Source: Caulobacteraceae bacterium
Lineage (GTDB): Bacteria > Pseudomonadota > Alphaproteobacteria > Caulobacterales > Caulobacteraceae
Length of the DNA stretch: 48,428 nucleotides
Assembly (NCBI GenBank): GCA_947378235.1
Contig: CANCJE010000004.1
Span: 1-48,428 of the forward strand
Direction: 5' to 3'
Shown: one piece after another, positions 36,351 through 46,738 of the stretch
Layout of the letters: every line of letters begins with the position of its first letter
How positions within the stretch are numbered: position 1 is the stretch's first letter
Notes under the pieces: generated by a model
What the model was told of the DNA's origin: nothing
Seen by the model: only the letters and a program-made list of their open reading frames with translations
Databases searched by the model: none
Program-made: the position numbers and the translations under genes

Positions 36351-37358
36351 ATGGGCGATTGGCTATCCATCGGGTCTGAAACCGTTCCGGGGCGCGTATT
36401 GCTCGCGCCGATGACGGGCGTCAGTGATCTGCCATTTCGGATGACGGCCCTCAAGCAGGGCGCGGCCTATGTCGCGACCGAGATGGTTGCTTGCGCTGAC
36501 CTAGCCAAAGGACGCCCTGACGTTATGCGCCGCGCTGCTATTGGCGAGGGCGCTCATCTGATGGTGATGCAACTGGTGGGTCGAGAGGCCCGGTGGATGG
36601 CTGAGGGGGCTCGGTTGGCCCAAAATGCCGGGGCGCAGATCATCGATATTAATATGGGCTGCCCCGCCAAAGAGGTGACCGGTGCCCTGTCGGGGTCCGC
36701 CCTGATGCGCGATCTTGATCTGGCCGAAAGCTTGATCCGCGCTGTGGTTGATGCGGTCGATGTTCCCGTGACCGTCAAGATGCGGCTCGGCTGGGACGAA
36801 AATAGCTGCAACGCTCCAGAGTTGGCCCAGCGCGCTGAGGCCGCAGGGGTTAAGGCGGTTACTATCCACGGGCGCACCCGGTCTCAGTTCTACAAGGGTC
36901 ACGCTAACTGGGCGGGTGTTCGGTTGGTCAAGGAGGCCGTATCGATTCCGGTCATCGTCAATGGCGACGTGGTCGATCTGGCCAGCGCAAAGGCGGCGCT
37001 TGAGCAGTCTGGAGCCGATGGCGTGATGATCGGGCGAGGGGCCTATGGAAGGCCTTGGATCGCTGCGGCCCTGTCGGCGGGCCTGCGGGGCGAAGCCTTT
37101 GAAGAGCCTAATGCCGATAGCCGCCTCTCCATCGTCCTCGATCATTTTGATGCGGCCTTGACCTTCCATGGCGACCATCACGGGGTTCGAATTTTTCGCA
37201 AACATCTGGGTTGGTACATCGAGGCCGCCCCCTCGCCACAAGATCCGTTGGTGCGTCGCCAAGCCAAGGCGACACTCTGCCGCCTTGAAAATCCCAGAGC
37301 GATCATCGATGGGCTAACCACCCTTTGGTCTTCTGATAATGAAAGTCTTGCCGCATGA
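36351..37358 (+). CDS. dusB: tRNA-dihydrouridine synthase (DusB/NifR3)
   Basis: A 335-residue flavoenzyme that reduces uridine to dihydrouridine in tRNA. It has the FMN-barrel start [14 protein letters not shown], the active-site Cys in [20 protein letters not shown], and [14 protein letters not shown]. It is the nifR3 homologue found before ntrB in many alphaproteobacteria. Its TGA stop overlaps the ntrB ATG (ATGA), so translation is coupled. It is divergent from ispDF. Confidence 0.96.
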   Translation: MGDWLSIGSETVPGRVLLAPMTGVSDLPFRMTALKQGAAYVATEMVACADLAKGRPDVMRRAAIGEGAHLMVMQLVGREARWMAEGARLAQNAGAQIIDINMGCPAKEVTGALSGSALMRDLDLAESLIRAVVDAVDVPVTVKMRLGWDENSCNAPELAQRAEAAGVKAVTIHGRTRSQFYKGHANWAGVRLVKEAVSIPVIVNGDVVDLASAKAALEQSGADGVMIGRGAYGRPWIAAALSAGLRGEAFEEPNADSRLSIVLDHFDAALTFHGDHHGVRIFRKHLGWYIEAAPSPQDPLVRRQAKATLCRLENPRAIIDGLTTLWSSDNESLAA

Positions 37359-38473
37359 CCTTGAGCAGCAGTGGCAACCGCCTCGGTAAACCCGGCAAGA
37401 TGCCGGAGGCGAAGCAGAGCCTGCGCGCCACAGCCTTTGATCTTAGCCCTGAACCTGCCCTGGTTATTGGGGAAGAGGGCGGGATCATTGCCGTCAATGA
37501 GGCCGCCGAAACCCTATTTGGCCATGGATTGAGCCTGCTCGCGCGCGGGCGGTTTCGCGATGCCTTGCCGACGGGATCGACACTGGTATCCCTGATCGAC
37601 CGCGCCATTGCTGAGGGTGCACGGGTTCGTGAGCGCGGGCTTGAAATCAGCCTGTTCGGTCAGCCGACCTTTGAGGCCGACGGTGCCGCGGCACCTATGG
37701 GCGATGGGTCTATCCTCCTGACATTGCACCCCCGATTGACGCCTCTGGGGTCAGAGCGTCTCGGGGATTCGGCGGGGCTGCGGTCGGTTGTTGGGCTTGG
37801 CCGAATGCTGGCCCACGAGATCAAGAACCCCCTGGCGGGCATTCGCGGGGCCGCCCAACTGCTGAAATCCAGCGCTCGGGCCGAGGATGCACCGCTGGCC
37901 CAACTGATCGTCGATGAAACCGACCGAATTCGTCGTCTCGTCGATAAGATGGAGGCCTTTTCCGATAATGCGCCTCCGGTGCGTGAGCCGGTCAATATCC
38001 ACCTTGTCCTCGACCGGGTTCGGGCATTGGTCGTCAATGGGGTGGCCGACGGCCTGACCTTGAAAGAGACCTACGATCCGTCCTTGCCCTCGACCTATGG
38101 CGACGAGGATCAGTTGATCCAAATCTTCCTCAATCTGGTCAAGAACGCAGCAGAGGCGGCCCATTCTCGGGGAGACGGACGCGGCGAGGTTCTGATCTCG
38201 ACGGGTTATCGCCATGGGGTTCGGGTTCGCACGGCGAGCGGCCAGACACCGCGCGGCGCGCCGCTCGAGATCAAGATTACCGACAATGGTCCCGGTGTTG
38301 CGCCCCATCTGCGTGACCACCTGTTCGAGCCCTTTGTGACCAGTAAGACCTTTGGGGCCGGACTGGGGCTGGCCTTGGTGTCCAAGTTGGTCGTGGCCCA
38401 CGGGGGTATGATCGACTTTGAGTCTGAGCCAGGCCGTACAACCTTCCGCGTTCTGTTGCCGATCGAACCGTGA
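37355..38473 (+). CDS. ntrB: Nitrogen-sensing histidine kinase NtrB
   Basis: A 372-residue cytoplasmic histidine kinase. A PAS-like sensor part (about 25-125) is followed by the phospho-acceptor His154 ([15 protein letters not shown]), the N box [10 protein letters not shown] and the ATP-binding DNGPGVAP and [13 protein letters not shown]. It should be controlled by PII proteins and phosphorylate NtrC when nitrogen is short. It overlaps dusB by 4 bp and precedes ntrC by 51 bp. Confidence 0.95.
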   Translation: MTLSSSGNRLGKPGKMPEAKQSLRATAFDLSPEPALVIGEEGGIIAVNEAAETLFGHGLSLLARGRFRDALPTGSTLVSLIDRAIAEGARVRERGLEISLFGQPTFEADGAAAPMGDGSILLTLHPRLTPLGSERLGDSAGLRSVVGLGRMLAHEIKNPLAGIRGAAQLLKSSARAEDAPLAQLIVDETDRIRRLVDKMEAFSDNAPPVREPVNIHLVLDRVRALVVNGVADGLTLKETYDPSLPSTYGDEDQLIQIFLNLVKNAAEAAHSRGDGRGEVLISTGYRHGVRVRTASGQTPRGAPLEIKITDNGPGVAPHLRDHLFEPFVTSKTFGAGLGLALVSKLVVAHGGMIDFESEPGRTTFRVLLPIEP

Positions 38474-38524
38474 TTGCACGACCCTTCCCGCGTGCTGTCT
38501 CCTTATTTTGAATAGGCTTGCCCC

Positions 38525-39943
38525 ATGTCTGCACACCACAAGATCCTGATCGCCGATGATGATGCCTCTATCCGTTTGGTACTCAGCCAAGCCTTTACGC
38601 GGCTCGGCTATCAAGTTCGGGCGACGGGCAACGCCACGACCCTGTTGAAATGGGTGTCGGACGGGGAGGGCGATCTGGTGATCACCGACGTGGTCATGCC
38701 CGACGAAAACGTCTTCGATGTCCTGCCGCGTATCCGCAAAGATCGGCCCAAGCTGCCGGTGATTGTGATGAGCGCTCAGAACACACTGGTCACGGCTGTG
38801 AACGCCGCTGAGGTTGGGGCCTTTGAATATATCCCCAAACCCTTTGACCTTGACGATATGACCGCTGCGGCCAAGCGCGCCCTCTCGCGGCCTGCCGATA
38901 GTGAAGCCGCCAAGGCCCAGGCGCGTGCGGTGCGCGATGAGCGACTGCCGCTCATCGGTCGTTCTGCCCCTATGCAGGAGGTCTATCGTACCATTGCGCG
39001 CTTGGTGGGTGCGGACCTGACCACCCTGATCCTTGGCGAATCCGGAACCGGTAAGGAACTGGTCGCTCGCGCCCTGCATGATCTGGGCCGTCGCCGCGAT
39101 GGCAAGTTTGTGGTCATCAATCTGGCCGCTACGCCGCGCGAGCGGGTTGAGACCGAACTGTTCGGACGCGATGAGGGCGAGAGCGGCAAGCTGGTAGAGG
39201 CTGACGGCGGCACCCTGTTCCTGGACGAGATTGGAGATATGCCGCTTGATGCCCAGACAAGGTTGCTGCGGGTCATTGATGGGTCGGAATCGGCCTTGAA
39301 CCCAAAGACCAATCGCCGCCCCAATGTCCGGATCATTGCTGCCACCAATCGCGATCTGCGCGGGCTGATCCAACAGGGTCTGTTCCGTGAAGACCTGTTT
39401 TTCCGGCTTAATGTCGCTCCAGTGCGGTTGCCGCCGCTTCGCGATCGCACGGAGGATATTCCCGATCTAGCCCGCTCCTTCCTGTTGCGAGCCAATCGCG
39501 AGGGTTTGCCCTCCAAAACGATTGATCAAAACGCGCTCGAGCGGCTGAAGATTCACAGCTGGCCGGGCAATGTGCGGGAGTTGGAGAACCTCATCCGCCG
39601 CATCTGCGCCCTCTATGGCGAGGACCTGATCACCGCGCGGATCATTGAGCGCGAGTTGCAGGACCACAGCCCTGCGCAGGTGACAGAAGAGGGGCCGATC
39701 ACCCTGTCGGGCCTGATTGAACGCTATCTCAGCCGTCACTTTGCCGATCAACCCGACGGCATCCCCGCTGTTGGGCTCTATGATCGTATCCTGATGGAGA
39801 TGGAGGCCCCTCTAATCAAGCTGACCTTGAACGCCACGCGCGGAAATCAGGTTCGGGCGGCAGAGATTCTGGGTCTGAACCGCAACACCCTGCGCAAAAA
39901 GATCCAAGATCTCGGGGTCAATATGGCCAAGCCCAAGCGCTAA
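38525..39943 (+). CDS. ntrC: Response regulator NtrC lacking the GAFTGA motif
   Basis: A 472-residue response regulator with a receiver domain (phospho-acceptor Asp55 in VITDVVMP), an AAA+ domain (Walker A GESGTGKE at 171-178; Walker B LFLDEIGD at 231-238) and a Fis-type helix-turn-helix at the C-terminus ([20 protein letters not shown]). In normal sigma-54 activators ELFG is followed by about 21 residues that include GAFTGA before GGTLFLDE. Here only 13 residues intervene ([13 protein letters not shown]) and the motif is missing. It therefore probably acts without sigma-54. It follows ntrB by 51 bp. Confidence 0.95.
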   Translation: MSAHHKILIADDDASIRLVLSQAFTRLGYQVRATGNATTLLKWVSDGEGDLVITDVVMPDENVFDVLPRIRKDRPKLPVIVMSAQNTLVTAVNAAEVGAFEYIPKPFDLDDMTAAAKRALSRPADSEAAKAQARAVRDERLPLIGRSAPMQEVYRTIARLVGADLTTLILGESGTGKELVARALHDLGRRRDGKFVVINLAATPRERVETELFGRDEGESGKLVEADGGTLFLDEIGDMPLDAQTRLLRVIDGSESALNPKTNRRPNVRIIAATNRDLRGLIQQGLFREDLFFRLNVAPVRLPPLRDRTEDIPDLARSFLLRANREGLPSKTIDQNALERLKIHSWPGNVRELENLIRRICALYGEDLITARIIERELQDHSPAQVTEEGPITLSGLIERYLSRHFADQPDGIPAVGLYDRILMEMEAPLIKLTLNATRGNQVRAAEILGLNRNTLRKKIQDLGVNMAKPKR

Positions 39944-40064
39944 ACAGGATTGTCACAGTCTAGGGCGCTCGCAAGCGCATAAATCTGCGGCTGGTTGGTG
40001 CGATTGACGCCCATCGGCAACATGGGTGTTGAAAATAGGGCACACCTTCCCTTACTCTCATCCC

Positions 40065-42326
40065 ATGAACGACGAGGCCCTTGGTCAAAGCCTGTTTGAA
40101 CCTGCCGTGCTGTTGAGACGGTTGAGGGCGCGCGTCGGCGAGATATTGCGCATTCGATATGGTCTGGGTCTCGGCTACGCGCTCGCCTGTATCTTGACGG
40201 TCGTGGCGGTATCCTTGGCCTCGTCTGCGCCCGGTGAAGGACCGATTGGTCCAGCGAGCCGAACGGTCTTGGCGCTGCTGATCGTCAATCTGCTTTTGAT
40301 CTTGGCCTTGGTCAGCGCCGTGGGGTGGCGTGTGGTGCGCCTCGCGACCCAGTCCAAGGATGCCGGTTCGCGGCTGCATTTGCGGTTCGTGACCCTGTTT
40401 GCCGCCGCCGCTGTGGCACCGGCCGTCGTTGTCGCGATCTTCTTTGGCCTTCTGGTCAATCAGGGCGTCGACAACTGGTTCAACCTGCGGGTTAAGACCG
40501 CTGTCGAGAATGGTGCGGTCTTTGCCAATGCCTACCTCGAAGAACAGAAGCGCTATATCCAGCGCGAGATGGGCGATCTGGCCAGCGACCTCAATCAGGT
40601 TCCGACGAAGCTGGCAGAAAGTCCTGTGACCTATTCGCGCTATCTGCGCGATCAGGCGGCCTATCGCGCCTTTCCAGCGGTCTATGTGATCGACCATGAG
40701 GGGCGGATCTTGGCTCGCGCTGAGTCCCCCAGTGCACCGCCCTATCTGGCCCCGCCGCCCAACACCTTGGTCGCAGCCGATACAGGCGAGATCGTGATGC
40801 GACCCTTTGCCGGTGAAAATCTCTTTCGCGCCGTCTACCGGCTTAAGGCCTATGATGACGCCTATCTCTATACCGCGCGTTACGTCGAAAAGGGGCTGAT
40901 GCAGCGTCTGTTTCAGTCGGAAAAGTCTGTTCTCGACTATCGCGACGCCGAGACCAACCGCGCCAAAATTCAGACCGTCTTTGCCATGAGCTATGTGGAG
41001 ACTGTGCTTTTGGTGTTGGTCGGTGCCGTATGGCTGGGCATGGCGGCGGCCTCGGCTATTGCAACACCCATTGCCCGCCTCGTGCAGGCGGCTGACCGGG
41101 TCGCGGGCGGTGATCTGACGGCGCGCGTCGAGACCGTGCGCTCGCCTGAAGAGATTGCCGTTCTGTCAGATGCCTTTAACCGCATGACTAAGGACCTTGG
41201 CGATCAGCAACAGGCGCTCATTGCGGCGAGTATTGACGCTGAGTCGCGACGGCAATTTATTGAAACGGTGCTGTCGGGAGTCAGTGCTGGCGTGCTTGGC
41301 CTTGATCCTCAAGGGCGGATTTCAGCGACCAACCATCAGGCCATGGCCTTGCTGGATATGGAGGATACGCTTCTCTACGGCCTGCCGCTGAGCGAGGTCG
41401 CGCCGGAATTCTTGCCCCTAGTCGCCATGGCCCAGTCCGCGCGTGGTGAGGCTGAGGAAGAGGTCGATATTGTCCGCGGGGCCCAGACCCGCAGGCTGCG
41501 CGTGCGAGCCTCTACGACGGCGGAAGCAGAGGTCGTCTTAACCTTTGACGACATTACCCGTCTGGTCACGGCCCAGCGGAACGCCGCTTGGCGCGATGTC
41601 GCTCGCCGTATTGCCCACGAGATCAAGAACCCCCTGACCCCGATCCAACTCTCGGCCGAGCGTTTGCGTCGCAAATATCGCGGTGAGATTCAGAGCGATC
41701 TGGAGACCTTTGATCGCTGCACCGAAACCATCATCCGTCAGGTCGGTGATATTGGCCGGATGGTCGATGAGTTCTCGTCCTTTGCCCGTATGCCCGCGCC
41801 GCAATTTTCGACCTGCGATGCCAATGAGATGCTGCGCCAAGCGGTCTTTGCCCAGCGCGTCGCCGATCCCGATACCGCGATTGCCTTGGAAGAACCAGGC
41901 GAGACCATCAGCCTGACCTGCGATGCGCGGATGGTGGGGCAGGGGCTAACCAACCTTCTCAAAAATGCGGGTGAGGCCATATCGGCTCGGCGGCTCAAGG
42001 ATCCGGATCTGCAGGGCCGGATCACGGCGCGGCTCGTTCTGGTGGATGGGGCACCAGCCTTTGAGGTCGAAGATAATGGTGTTGGCCTGCCCTCCCGCGA
42101 TCGGGACCGTTTGACCGAGCCCTATGTGACGACGCGGGAAAAGGGTACGGGCCTTGGCCTTGCGATTGTAAAACGGATCATGGAAGACCATGGCGGTGAT
42201 CTGGTTCTGTCAGATGCCGCTGTCACGCCCGGCGCGCTAACAAGCCTTCGTTTTGCCCGGTCGAGCCGAGTTCAAATGTCTCTGGCCAATGCGCCAGCGA
42301 CGGAGAGAGGAAGTCATGGCGGCTGA
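40065..42326 (+). CDS. ntrY: Membrane histidine kinase NtrY
   Basis: A 753-residue inner-membrane histidine kinase. Four hydrophobic segments lie before residue 360 and enclose a periplasmic sensor region. A HAMP domain (ARLVQAADRVAGGDLTARVE), a PAS domain (about 395-480), the phospho-acceptor His518 ([16 protein letters not shown]) and the ATPase domain (EDNGVGLPSRDRDR, GTGLGLAIVKRIMEDHGG) follow. It partners NtrX in sensing nitrogen or redox conditions. ATG 40065 is chosen over the in-frame GTG at 40026 because the extra residues are not conserved. It overlaps ntrX by 11 bp. Confidence 0.95.
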   Translation: MNDEALGQSLFEPAVLLRRLRARVGEILRIRYGLGLGYALACILTVVAVSLASSAPGEGPIGPASRTVLALLIVNLLLILALVSAVGWRVVRLATQSKDAGSRLHLRFVTLFAAAAVAPAVVVAIFFGLLVNQGVDNWFNLRVKTAVENGAVFANAYLEEQKRYIQREMGDLASDLNQVPTKLAESPVTYSRYLRDQAAYRAFPAVYVIDHEGRILARAESPSAPPYLAPPPNTLVAADTGEIVMRPFAGENLFRAVYRLKAYDDAYLYTARYVEKGLMQRLFQSEKSVLDYRDAETNRAKIQTVFAMSYVETVLLVLVGAVWLGMAAASAIATPIARLVQAADRVAGGDLTARVETVRSPEEIAVLSDAFNRMTKDLGDQQQALIAASIDAESRRQFIETVLSGVSAGVLGLDPQGRISATNHQAMALLDMEDTLLYGLPLSEVAPEFLPLVAMAQSARGEAEEEVDIVRGAQTRRLRVRASTTAEAEVVLTFDDITRLVTAQRNAAWRDVARRIAHEIKNPLTPIQLSAERLRRKYRGEIQSDLETFDRCTETIIRQVGDIGRMVDEFSSFARMPAPQFSTCDANEMLRQAVFAQRVADPDTAIALEEPGETISLTCDARMVGQGLTNLLKNAGEAISARRLKDPDLQGRITARLVLVDGAPAFEVEDNGVGLPSRDRDRLTEPYVTTREKGTGLGLAIVKRIMEDHGGDLVLSDAAVTPGALTSLRFARSSRVQMSLANAPATERGSHGG

Positions 42327-43707
42327 TATTCTGGTAGTCGACGACGAGGCCGATATCCGCGAACTGGTTGCGGGTATCTTGGCAGATGAGGGTTATGCCG
42401 TGCGCACGGCCCCGGATGCGGACGCCGCGCTGTTCGCGATCAATGCACGAAAACCCTCCCTGCTCATTCTTGATATTTGGATGCAAGGCGGTGGCATGGA
42501 CGGGCTTGAACTGCTCGACATGATCAAGACCTTAGATGTGGACCTGCCGGTTGTGATGATCTCTGGCCACGGCAATATTGAGACCGCCGTCAGTGCCATT
42601 CGGCGCGGGGCCTATGATTTCCTAGAAAAGCCTTTCAAGTCTGACCGTCTGTTGTTGGTGGTCCAGCGCGCCTTGGAATCGGCCAATCTCAAGCGCGAAA
42701 ACCGCCGACTTCGTCAGCAGACCTTGGCACCGGACGGGTTTATCGGCCATTCGGCACCGGCCCAACAGCTGCGTCAGCTAATTGGAAAGATCGCTCAAGC
42801 CAATAGCCGCATCCTAATTGCCGGGCCTCCGGGATCGGGCAAGGAGCTGGTCGCGCGCCTGATCCACGACGCTAGCCCTCGTTCGGGCAATGAGTTTGTG
42901 GCCATTGCGGCGGCAGGTATGACGACGGACCGCATCGATCTGGAACTGTTCGGGGAGGAGGGCGCGGACGGCCACCCCAGCAAGATCGGCGTTTTTGAGC
43001 GGGCCCATGGCGGATCGCTCTATCTCGACGAGATCGCCGATATGCCAAGAGAGACGCAGGGGCGAATCTTGCGCGTGCTCGTCGATCAACGGTTCCGGCG
43101 CGTTGGCGGCACGACCGATGTTCAGGTCGATGTGCGGGTCATGTCCTCGACGGCGCGGGATCTGCGTGAAGAGATTGCGGCTGGGCGGTTCCGTGAAGAC
43201 CTGTTCCACCGCTTAAATGTGGTGCCCGTCCGCGTGCCCGGTCTGTCAGAGCGGCGCGATGATATTGCTGAACTGGTCGCCTATTTCATCTCGGCAATCA
43301 GCGAGGCTACGGGCCTTCCGAGGCGCATCTTGGGTGAGGATGCCATCGCAACGCTGCAGGTCCATGCTTGGCCGGGAAATGTTCGCCAACTTCGCAACAA
43401 TGTCGAGCGGCTCTTGATCCTCGCCAGCGGTGATCCTACCCAGCCGATCACAGCCGAGATGCTGCCTTCTGAGGTCGCGACGGCGGGAACGGCAGGCTCA
43501 ATGGGAGCTGAGCGGATTATCGCTCTGCCGCTGCGCGATGCGCGCGAAGTGTTTGAGCGCGAATATCTCAACGCCCAGATCATGCGCTTTGGCGGCAATA
43601 TTTCGCGGACGGCCGCCTTTATCGGCATGGAGCGCTCGGCTCTGCACCGCAAACTCAAATCGCTTGGGGTTGCGCCCCTGCGCTCTGGCGAAGACGAGGA
43701 AGACTGA
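42316..43707 (+). CDS. ntrX: Response regulator NtrX lacking the GAFTGA motif
   Basis: A 463-residue response regulator with a receiver domain (Asp53, LILDIWMQGGGMDG), an AAA+ domain (Walker A GPPGSGKE at 170-177; Walker B LYLDEIAD) and a C-terminal Fis-type helix-turn-helix (AAFIGMERSALHRKLKSLG). Between LFG and GGSLYLDE stands EEGADGHPSKIGVFERAH, with no GAFTGA. Contact with sigma-54 is therefore unlikely. Start ATG 42316 has GGAGAGAGGAA before it. The stop overlaps the dat start (TGATG). Confidence 0.95.
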   Translation: MAADILVVDDEADIRELVAGILADEGYAVRTAPDADAALFAINARKPSLLILDIWMQGGGMDGLELLDMIKTLDVDLPVVMISGHGNIETAVSAIRRGAYDFLEKPFKSDRLLLVVQRALESANLKRENRRLRQQTLAPDGFIGHSAPAQQLRQLIGKIAQANSRILIAGPPGSGKELVARLIHDASPRSGNEFVAIAAAGMTTDRIDLELFGEEGADGHPSKIGVFERAHGGSLYLDEIADMPRETQGRILRVLVDQRFRRVGGTTDVQVDVRVMSSTARDLREEIAAGRFREDLFHRLNVVPVRVPGLSERRDDIAELVAYFISAISEATGLPRRILGEDAIATLQVHAWPGNVRQLRNNVERLLILASGDPTQPITAEMLPSEVATAGTAGSMGAERIIALPLRDAREVFEREYLNAQIMRFGGNISRTAAFIGMERSALHRKLKSLGVAPLRSGEDEED

Positions 43708-44570
43708 TGGGACGGGTTGCCTATGTGAATGGTCGCTATCTGGAGCACAGTCAGGCTGTGGTCCATGTCGAGGATCGTGGCTTTCAATTTGCGGACGCCG
43801 TCTATGAGGTCTGGGCGGTGTTTGACGGCAAACTCGCCGACTGTGACGGGCACTTTAACCGGCTTGATCGCAGCCTCTCGGAACTGTCCATCGATCAGCC
43901 CATGAGCCGAGCGGCCTTGCGCATGGTGATTGGTGAGACCCTGCGGCGTAATCGGATCAAGGACGGCATGGTCTATCTGCAGATCAGCCGGGGTGTTGCC
44001 AAGCGCGATCATGCCTTCCCCGATCCCGCCCCCTTGCCAACCCTGGTCCTGACCGCCAAGCCGATCAACTACGACGCCTTAAACGCTAAAGCAGCCAAGG
44101 GCGTCAGCGTCATCACCCAGCCCGACATTCGCTGGGGCCGCTGTGACATCAAGACCGTGGGTCTGCTTCCCAATGCGATGGCCAAGACCTTGGCCCATGA
44201 TGCCGGGGCCGAGGAGGCTTGGCTGGTCGATGAGATGGGTCTGGTCACTGAGGGCGCTTCGACCAATGCCTGGATCGTGGATGCCTCCGGAACGCTGCGC
44301 ACCCGCGACACCCAAGCCAACATCTTGCGCGGCATTACCCGCGCAACTTTGATCGAGCGACTGAAGGAAGAGGGTATAGCCTTCTCAGAAGTCCCATTCT
44401 CGGTTGAGGAGGCAAAGGGTGCAAAGGAGGCATTTTTGACGGCGGCGTCAGCTTTTGTGCTTCCGATCGTGCAGATCGACAACATTACCATTGGTAATGG
44501 ACAGCCGGGACCTTTGAGCTTGAGCCTAAGACGCCTATATATGGAGACGGCCAGACGCACAGCGAGCTGA
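43707..44570 (+). CDS. dat: D-amino-acid transaminase (class IV PLP enzyme)
   Basis: A 287-residue fold-type IV aminotransferase. The PLP Lys149 is in [15 protein letters not shown] and the cofactor-binding Glu182 in [31 protein letters not shown] opens the domain. The family makes D-alanine or D-glutamate for the cell wall; branched-chain specificity is less likely since the length and EGASTN fit D-amino-acid transaminases. The ATG overlaps the ntrX stop. hfq follows 64 bp later. Confidence 0.9.
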   Translation: MGRVAYVNGRYLEHSQAVVHVEDRGFQFADAVYEVWAVFDGKLADCDGHFNRLDRSLSELSIDQPMSRAALRMVIGETLRRNRIKDGMVYLQISRGVAKRDHAFPDPAPLPTLVLTAKPINYDALNAKAAKGVSVITQPDIRWGRCDIKTVGLLPNAMAKTLAHDAGAEEAWLVDEMGLVTEGASTNAWIVDASGTLRTRDTQANILRGITRATLIERLKEEGIAFSEVPFSVEEAKGAKEAFLTAASAFVLPIVQIDNITIGNGQPGPLSLSLRRLYMETARRTAS

Positions 44571-44589
44571 CCGCGAAACACTCATGTGT

Positions 44590-44606
44590 GGGGGCATTTT
44601 GCCCCC
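44590..44606 (+). promoter_or_regulatory. Hairpin in the hfq leader
   Basis: GGGGGCA-TTT-TGCCCCC forms a 7-bp perfect stem 28 nt before the hfq ATG and 20 bp after the dat stop. No T-run follows. It may be a dat transcript end or part of hfq control. Confidence 0.5.
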
Positions 44607-44634
44607 GATTAAGAAAAAGAGGGTCGAAAAGGCC

Positions 44635-44883
44635 ATGTCGAACGATAAAAAGCAAAACCTACAGGACACATTCCTCAACAGCGTCCGCAAGACCCGCACC
44701 CCTCTGACCATCTTTCTGGTCAATGGCGTCAAGCTGCAGGGCGTCGTCAGCTGGTTTGATAATTTCTGCGTGCTGCTGCGCCGCGATGGTCAGTCGCAAC
44801 TGGTCTATAAGCACGCCATCTCGACCATTATGCCCGCACAGCCGGTTCAGCTGTACGAGCCTGAACAAGATTTCGACGATTGA
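44635..44883 (+). CDS. hfq: RNA chaperone Hfq
   Basis: An 82-residue Sm-like protein that forms a hexamer and pairs small RNAs with mRNAs. The Sm1 segment ([20 protein letters not shown]) and the Sm2 YKHAISTI motif are clear. ATG 44635 is chosen; the in-frame ATG at 44584 would put a hairpin-coding stretch ([17 protein letters not shown]) ahead of the Sm fold. Its TGA stop overlaps the TTG start of hflX (ATTGA), so the two are translated in tandem, as in many proteobacteria. Confidence 0.97.
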   Translation: MSNDKKQNLQDTFLNSVRKTRTPLTIFLVNGVKLQGVVSWFDNFCVLLRRDGQSQLVYKHAISTIMPAQPVQLYEPEQDFDD

Positions 44884-46217
44884 CCGATAGTTTTGTAGAC
44901 CGCACGCCAGAGGTCCAGACGGCGCTTGTGGTCCATCCGGTTCGCGCTCAGGGCCGTGGCTCCATCAATCGGCTCCGCGATCCTGCTGCGCGTCTGGAGG
45001 AGGCCGTCGGCCTCGCCGAGGCGCTCGACGTCGTCATTTGCGGCGCGCAGGTCACGCCCCTTCGCACGGCCATGCCCGCGACCCTGTTTGGTAAGGGCAA
45101 GGTCACCGAGGTTGGTGATCAAGCCAGGGATCTGGGCGCGAATGTCGTCATTATTGATGATGCGCTCACACCGGTTCAACAGCGCAATTTGGAAAAGGCT
45201 TGGGAGGTCAAGGTCCTAGATCGTACTGGCTTGATCCTCGAGATTTTCGCGCGCCGTGCCCGCACCCGTGAGGGTAAGCTTCAGGTCGAACTGGCCCGTC
45301 TGGACTACGAAAAGTCACGCCTGGTGCGGACCTGGACCCACTTGGAGCGCCAACGCGGCGGCATGGGCGTCATGGGTGGCCCCGGTGAAACCCAGATCGA
45401 AACTGACCGGCGCCTGCTGGCCGACAAGATTGGCAAGCTCAAGAAGGAACTGGACGAGGTGCGGCGGACCCGCTCCTTGCACCGCGTTGCCCGTCAAAAG
45501 ACACCGACACCGACCATCGCTCTGGTCGGCTATACCAATGCCGGCAAATCGACCCTCTTCAATCGCCTGACCGAGGCCGAGGTCATGGCCGAGGACATGC
45601 TGTTCGCCACCCTAGACCCGACCTTACGGACCGTGCGTCTGCCCGGCGGTCGGCCTGCGATCCTGTCCGACACGGTGGGCTTCATCTCGGACCTGCCACA
45701 CGAACTGGTTGAGGCCTTCCGCGCGACGCTCGAAGAGGTGCAAGAGGCCGATGTCATCTTGCATGTGCGCGACATCGCCAATCCCGACAGCCGCGCTCAG
45801 GCCCATGATGTTGAGTCCGTCCTCGACCAGATCAAGCTTGGCCGCGACAGCGACCGCGTCCTGATCGAGGTCTGGAATAAGGTCGATATGTTAGACGAAG
45901 AGGGCCGGGGAGAGGTTCTATCCCGCGCCCTCCGCTCTGATGAAGGCACGGGGCCGTTGGCGGTGGCCGTTTCTGCCGTCACTGGCGAGGGCATGGACCG
46001 CCTTCGCCAAATCCTTGCCGACCATGTTGATACCGGCGAAGAGGCGACCATCACTCTGGCCTATGCCGATGGCCAAGCCATCGCTTGGCTCTATCGCCAC
46101 GGCCGCGTGCTCAAGCGGGTTGATCAGGATGATGGTGCCGTTGTGCTTCGCGTTCGCCTTGATGCCCAAGCCATTGGACGGTTCCAGCGCGGGTTTCCGA
46201 GCGCGGTGATGGATTAG
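44880..46217 (+). CDS. hflX: Ribosome-associated GTPase HflX
   Basis: A 445-residue GTPase. The N-terminal HflX domain ends in [19 protein letters not shown], followed by G1 motif GYTNAGKS, the G3 DTVGF and G4 NKVDM. HflX splits stalled ribosomes under stress. The start is TTG at 44880, overlapping the hfq stop. The gene ends at the edge of the repeat block that carries the DUF559 gene; the stop is at 46215-46217. Confidence 0.96.
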   Translation: MTDSFVDRTPEVQTALVVHPVRAQGRGSINRLRDPAARLEEAVGLAEALDVVICGAQVTPLRTAMPATLFGKGKVTEVGDQARDLGANVVIIDDALTPVQQRNLEKAWEVKVLDRTGLILEIFARRARTREGKLQVELARLDYEKSRLVRTWTHLERQRGGMGVMGGPGETQIETDRRLLADKIGKLKKELDEVRRTRSLHRVARQKTPTPTIALVGYTNAGKSTLFNRLTEAEVMAEDMLFATLDPTLRTVRLPGGRPAILSDTVGFISDLPHELVEAFRATLEEVQEADVILHVRDIANPDSRAQAHDVESVLDQIKLGRDSDRVLIEVWNKVDMLDEEGRGEVLSRALRSDEGTGPLAVAVSAVTGEGMDRLRQILADHVDTGEEATITLAYADGQAIAWLYRHGRVLKRVDQDDGAVVLRVRLDAQAIGRFQRGFPSAVMD

Positions 46218-46230
46218 GGATTAATCCCTT

Positions 46231-46728
46231 TTACCGCGTCATTGCGAGGCGCATCGCGCCGAAGCAACCCAGGGGAACTTCAATTTTGGTCTGCGTCAGA
46301 CCCCTAGGTTGCTTCGCTACGCTCGCAATGACGAGCGTTAAGATAAAGCCCTCGCCCCCTCGGGGGAGAGGGTTGGGTGAGGGGGCCTCGGAGCCGCACG
46401 ATCTGTAGATTTGATCACAGACCGCCCCAATATCCGCCAAGACCTCATGGTTCCAAAAGCGCATCACGCGCCAACCCAACTGCGCCAATTCCTCTGAGCG
46501 GCGTTCATCATAGGCAGTCGCATCTGAATGTTGCCCTCCATCCAACTCGATCAGCAGAAAGGCTTCGACGCAGGCAAAGTCAGCAATATATCGCCCGATA
46601 GCCACCTGACGACGCCACTTCCAGTCGCCCAGTTGCCGGTTACGCAACCTGCCCCACAAGAGCCCTTCCACACGGGTGGCCTCTGCTCGCAGCCTTTTGG
46701 CCCGGTCGGTCAGGACGGTGTTGCGCAT
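46231..46728 (-). CDS. DUF559 endonuclease-like protein with repeat-derived tail
   Basis: A 165-residue protein. Residues 1-112 match the DUF559/Vsr-like PD-(D/E)XK family: KWRRQVAIGRYIADFAC with Asp50, then LIELDGGQH with Glu61, Asp63 and His67, and GWRVMRFWNHEVL. The family is related to very-short-patch repair endonucleases; its real role is unknown. The last 50 or so residues (EAPSPNPLPRGGEGF onwards) are encoded by two palindromic repeats (46349-46383 and 46237-46333) and are not part of the fold. ATG 46728 is preferred over 46746 because TTTGGAGGG stands just before it. Upstream lies another copy of the repeat. Confidence 0.85.
   Translation of the reverse strand: MRNTVLTDRAKRLRAEATRVEGLLWGRLRNRQLGDWKWRRQVAIGRYIADFACVEAFLLIELDGGQHSDATAYDERRSEELAQLGWRVMRFWNHEVLADIGAVCDQIYRSCGSEAPSPNPLPRGGEGFILTLVIASVAKQPRGLTQTKIEVPLGCFGAMRLAMTR
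46237..46333. repeat. Inverted repeat, CGTCATTGCGAG type, copy 2
   Basis: Outer arms of 12 bp (46237-46248, 46322-46333) and inner 15-bp arms with one mismatch (46261-46275, 46301-46315) match the type at 30934-31024. It lies inside the 3' end of the DUF559 frame. Confidence 0.85.
46349..46383. repeat. Right half of the 84-95-bp palindromic element
   Basis: This matches 711-745 with one change. It encodes the APSPNPLPRGGEG stretch of the DUF559 frame on the minus strand. Confidence 0.85.
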
Positions 46729-46738
46729 TAACCCTCCA

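Noticed and set aside
39964-39977. GCGCT/AGCGC hairpin between ntrC and ntrY as a terminator
   Set aside because: Only five base pairs and no T-run.
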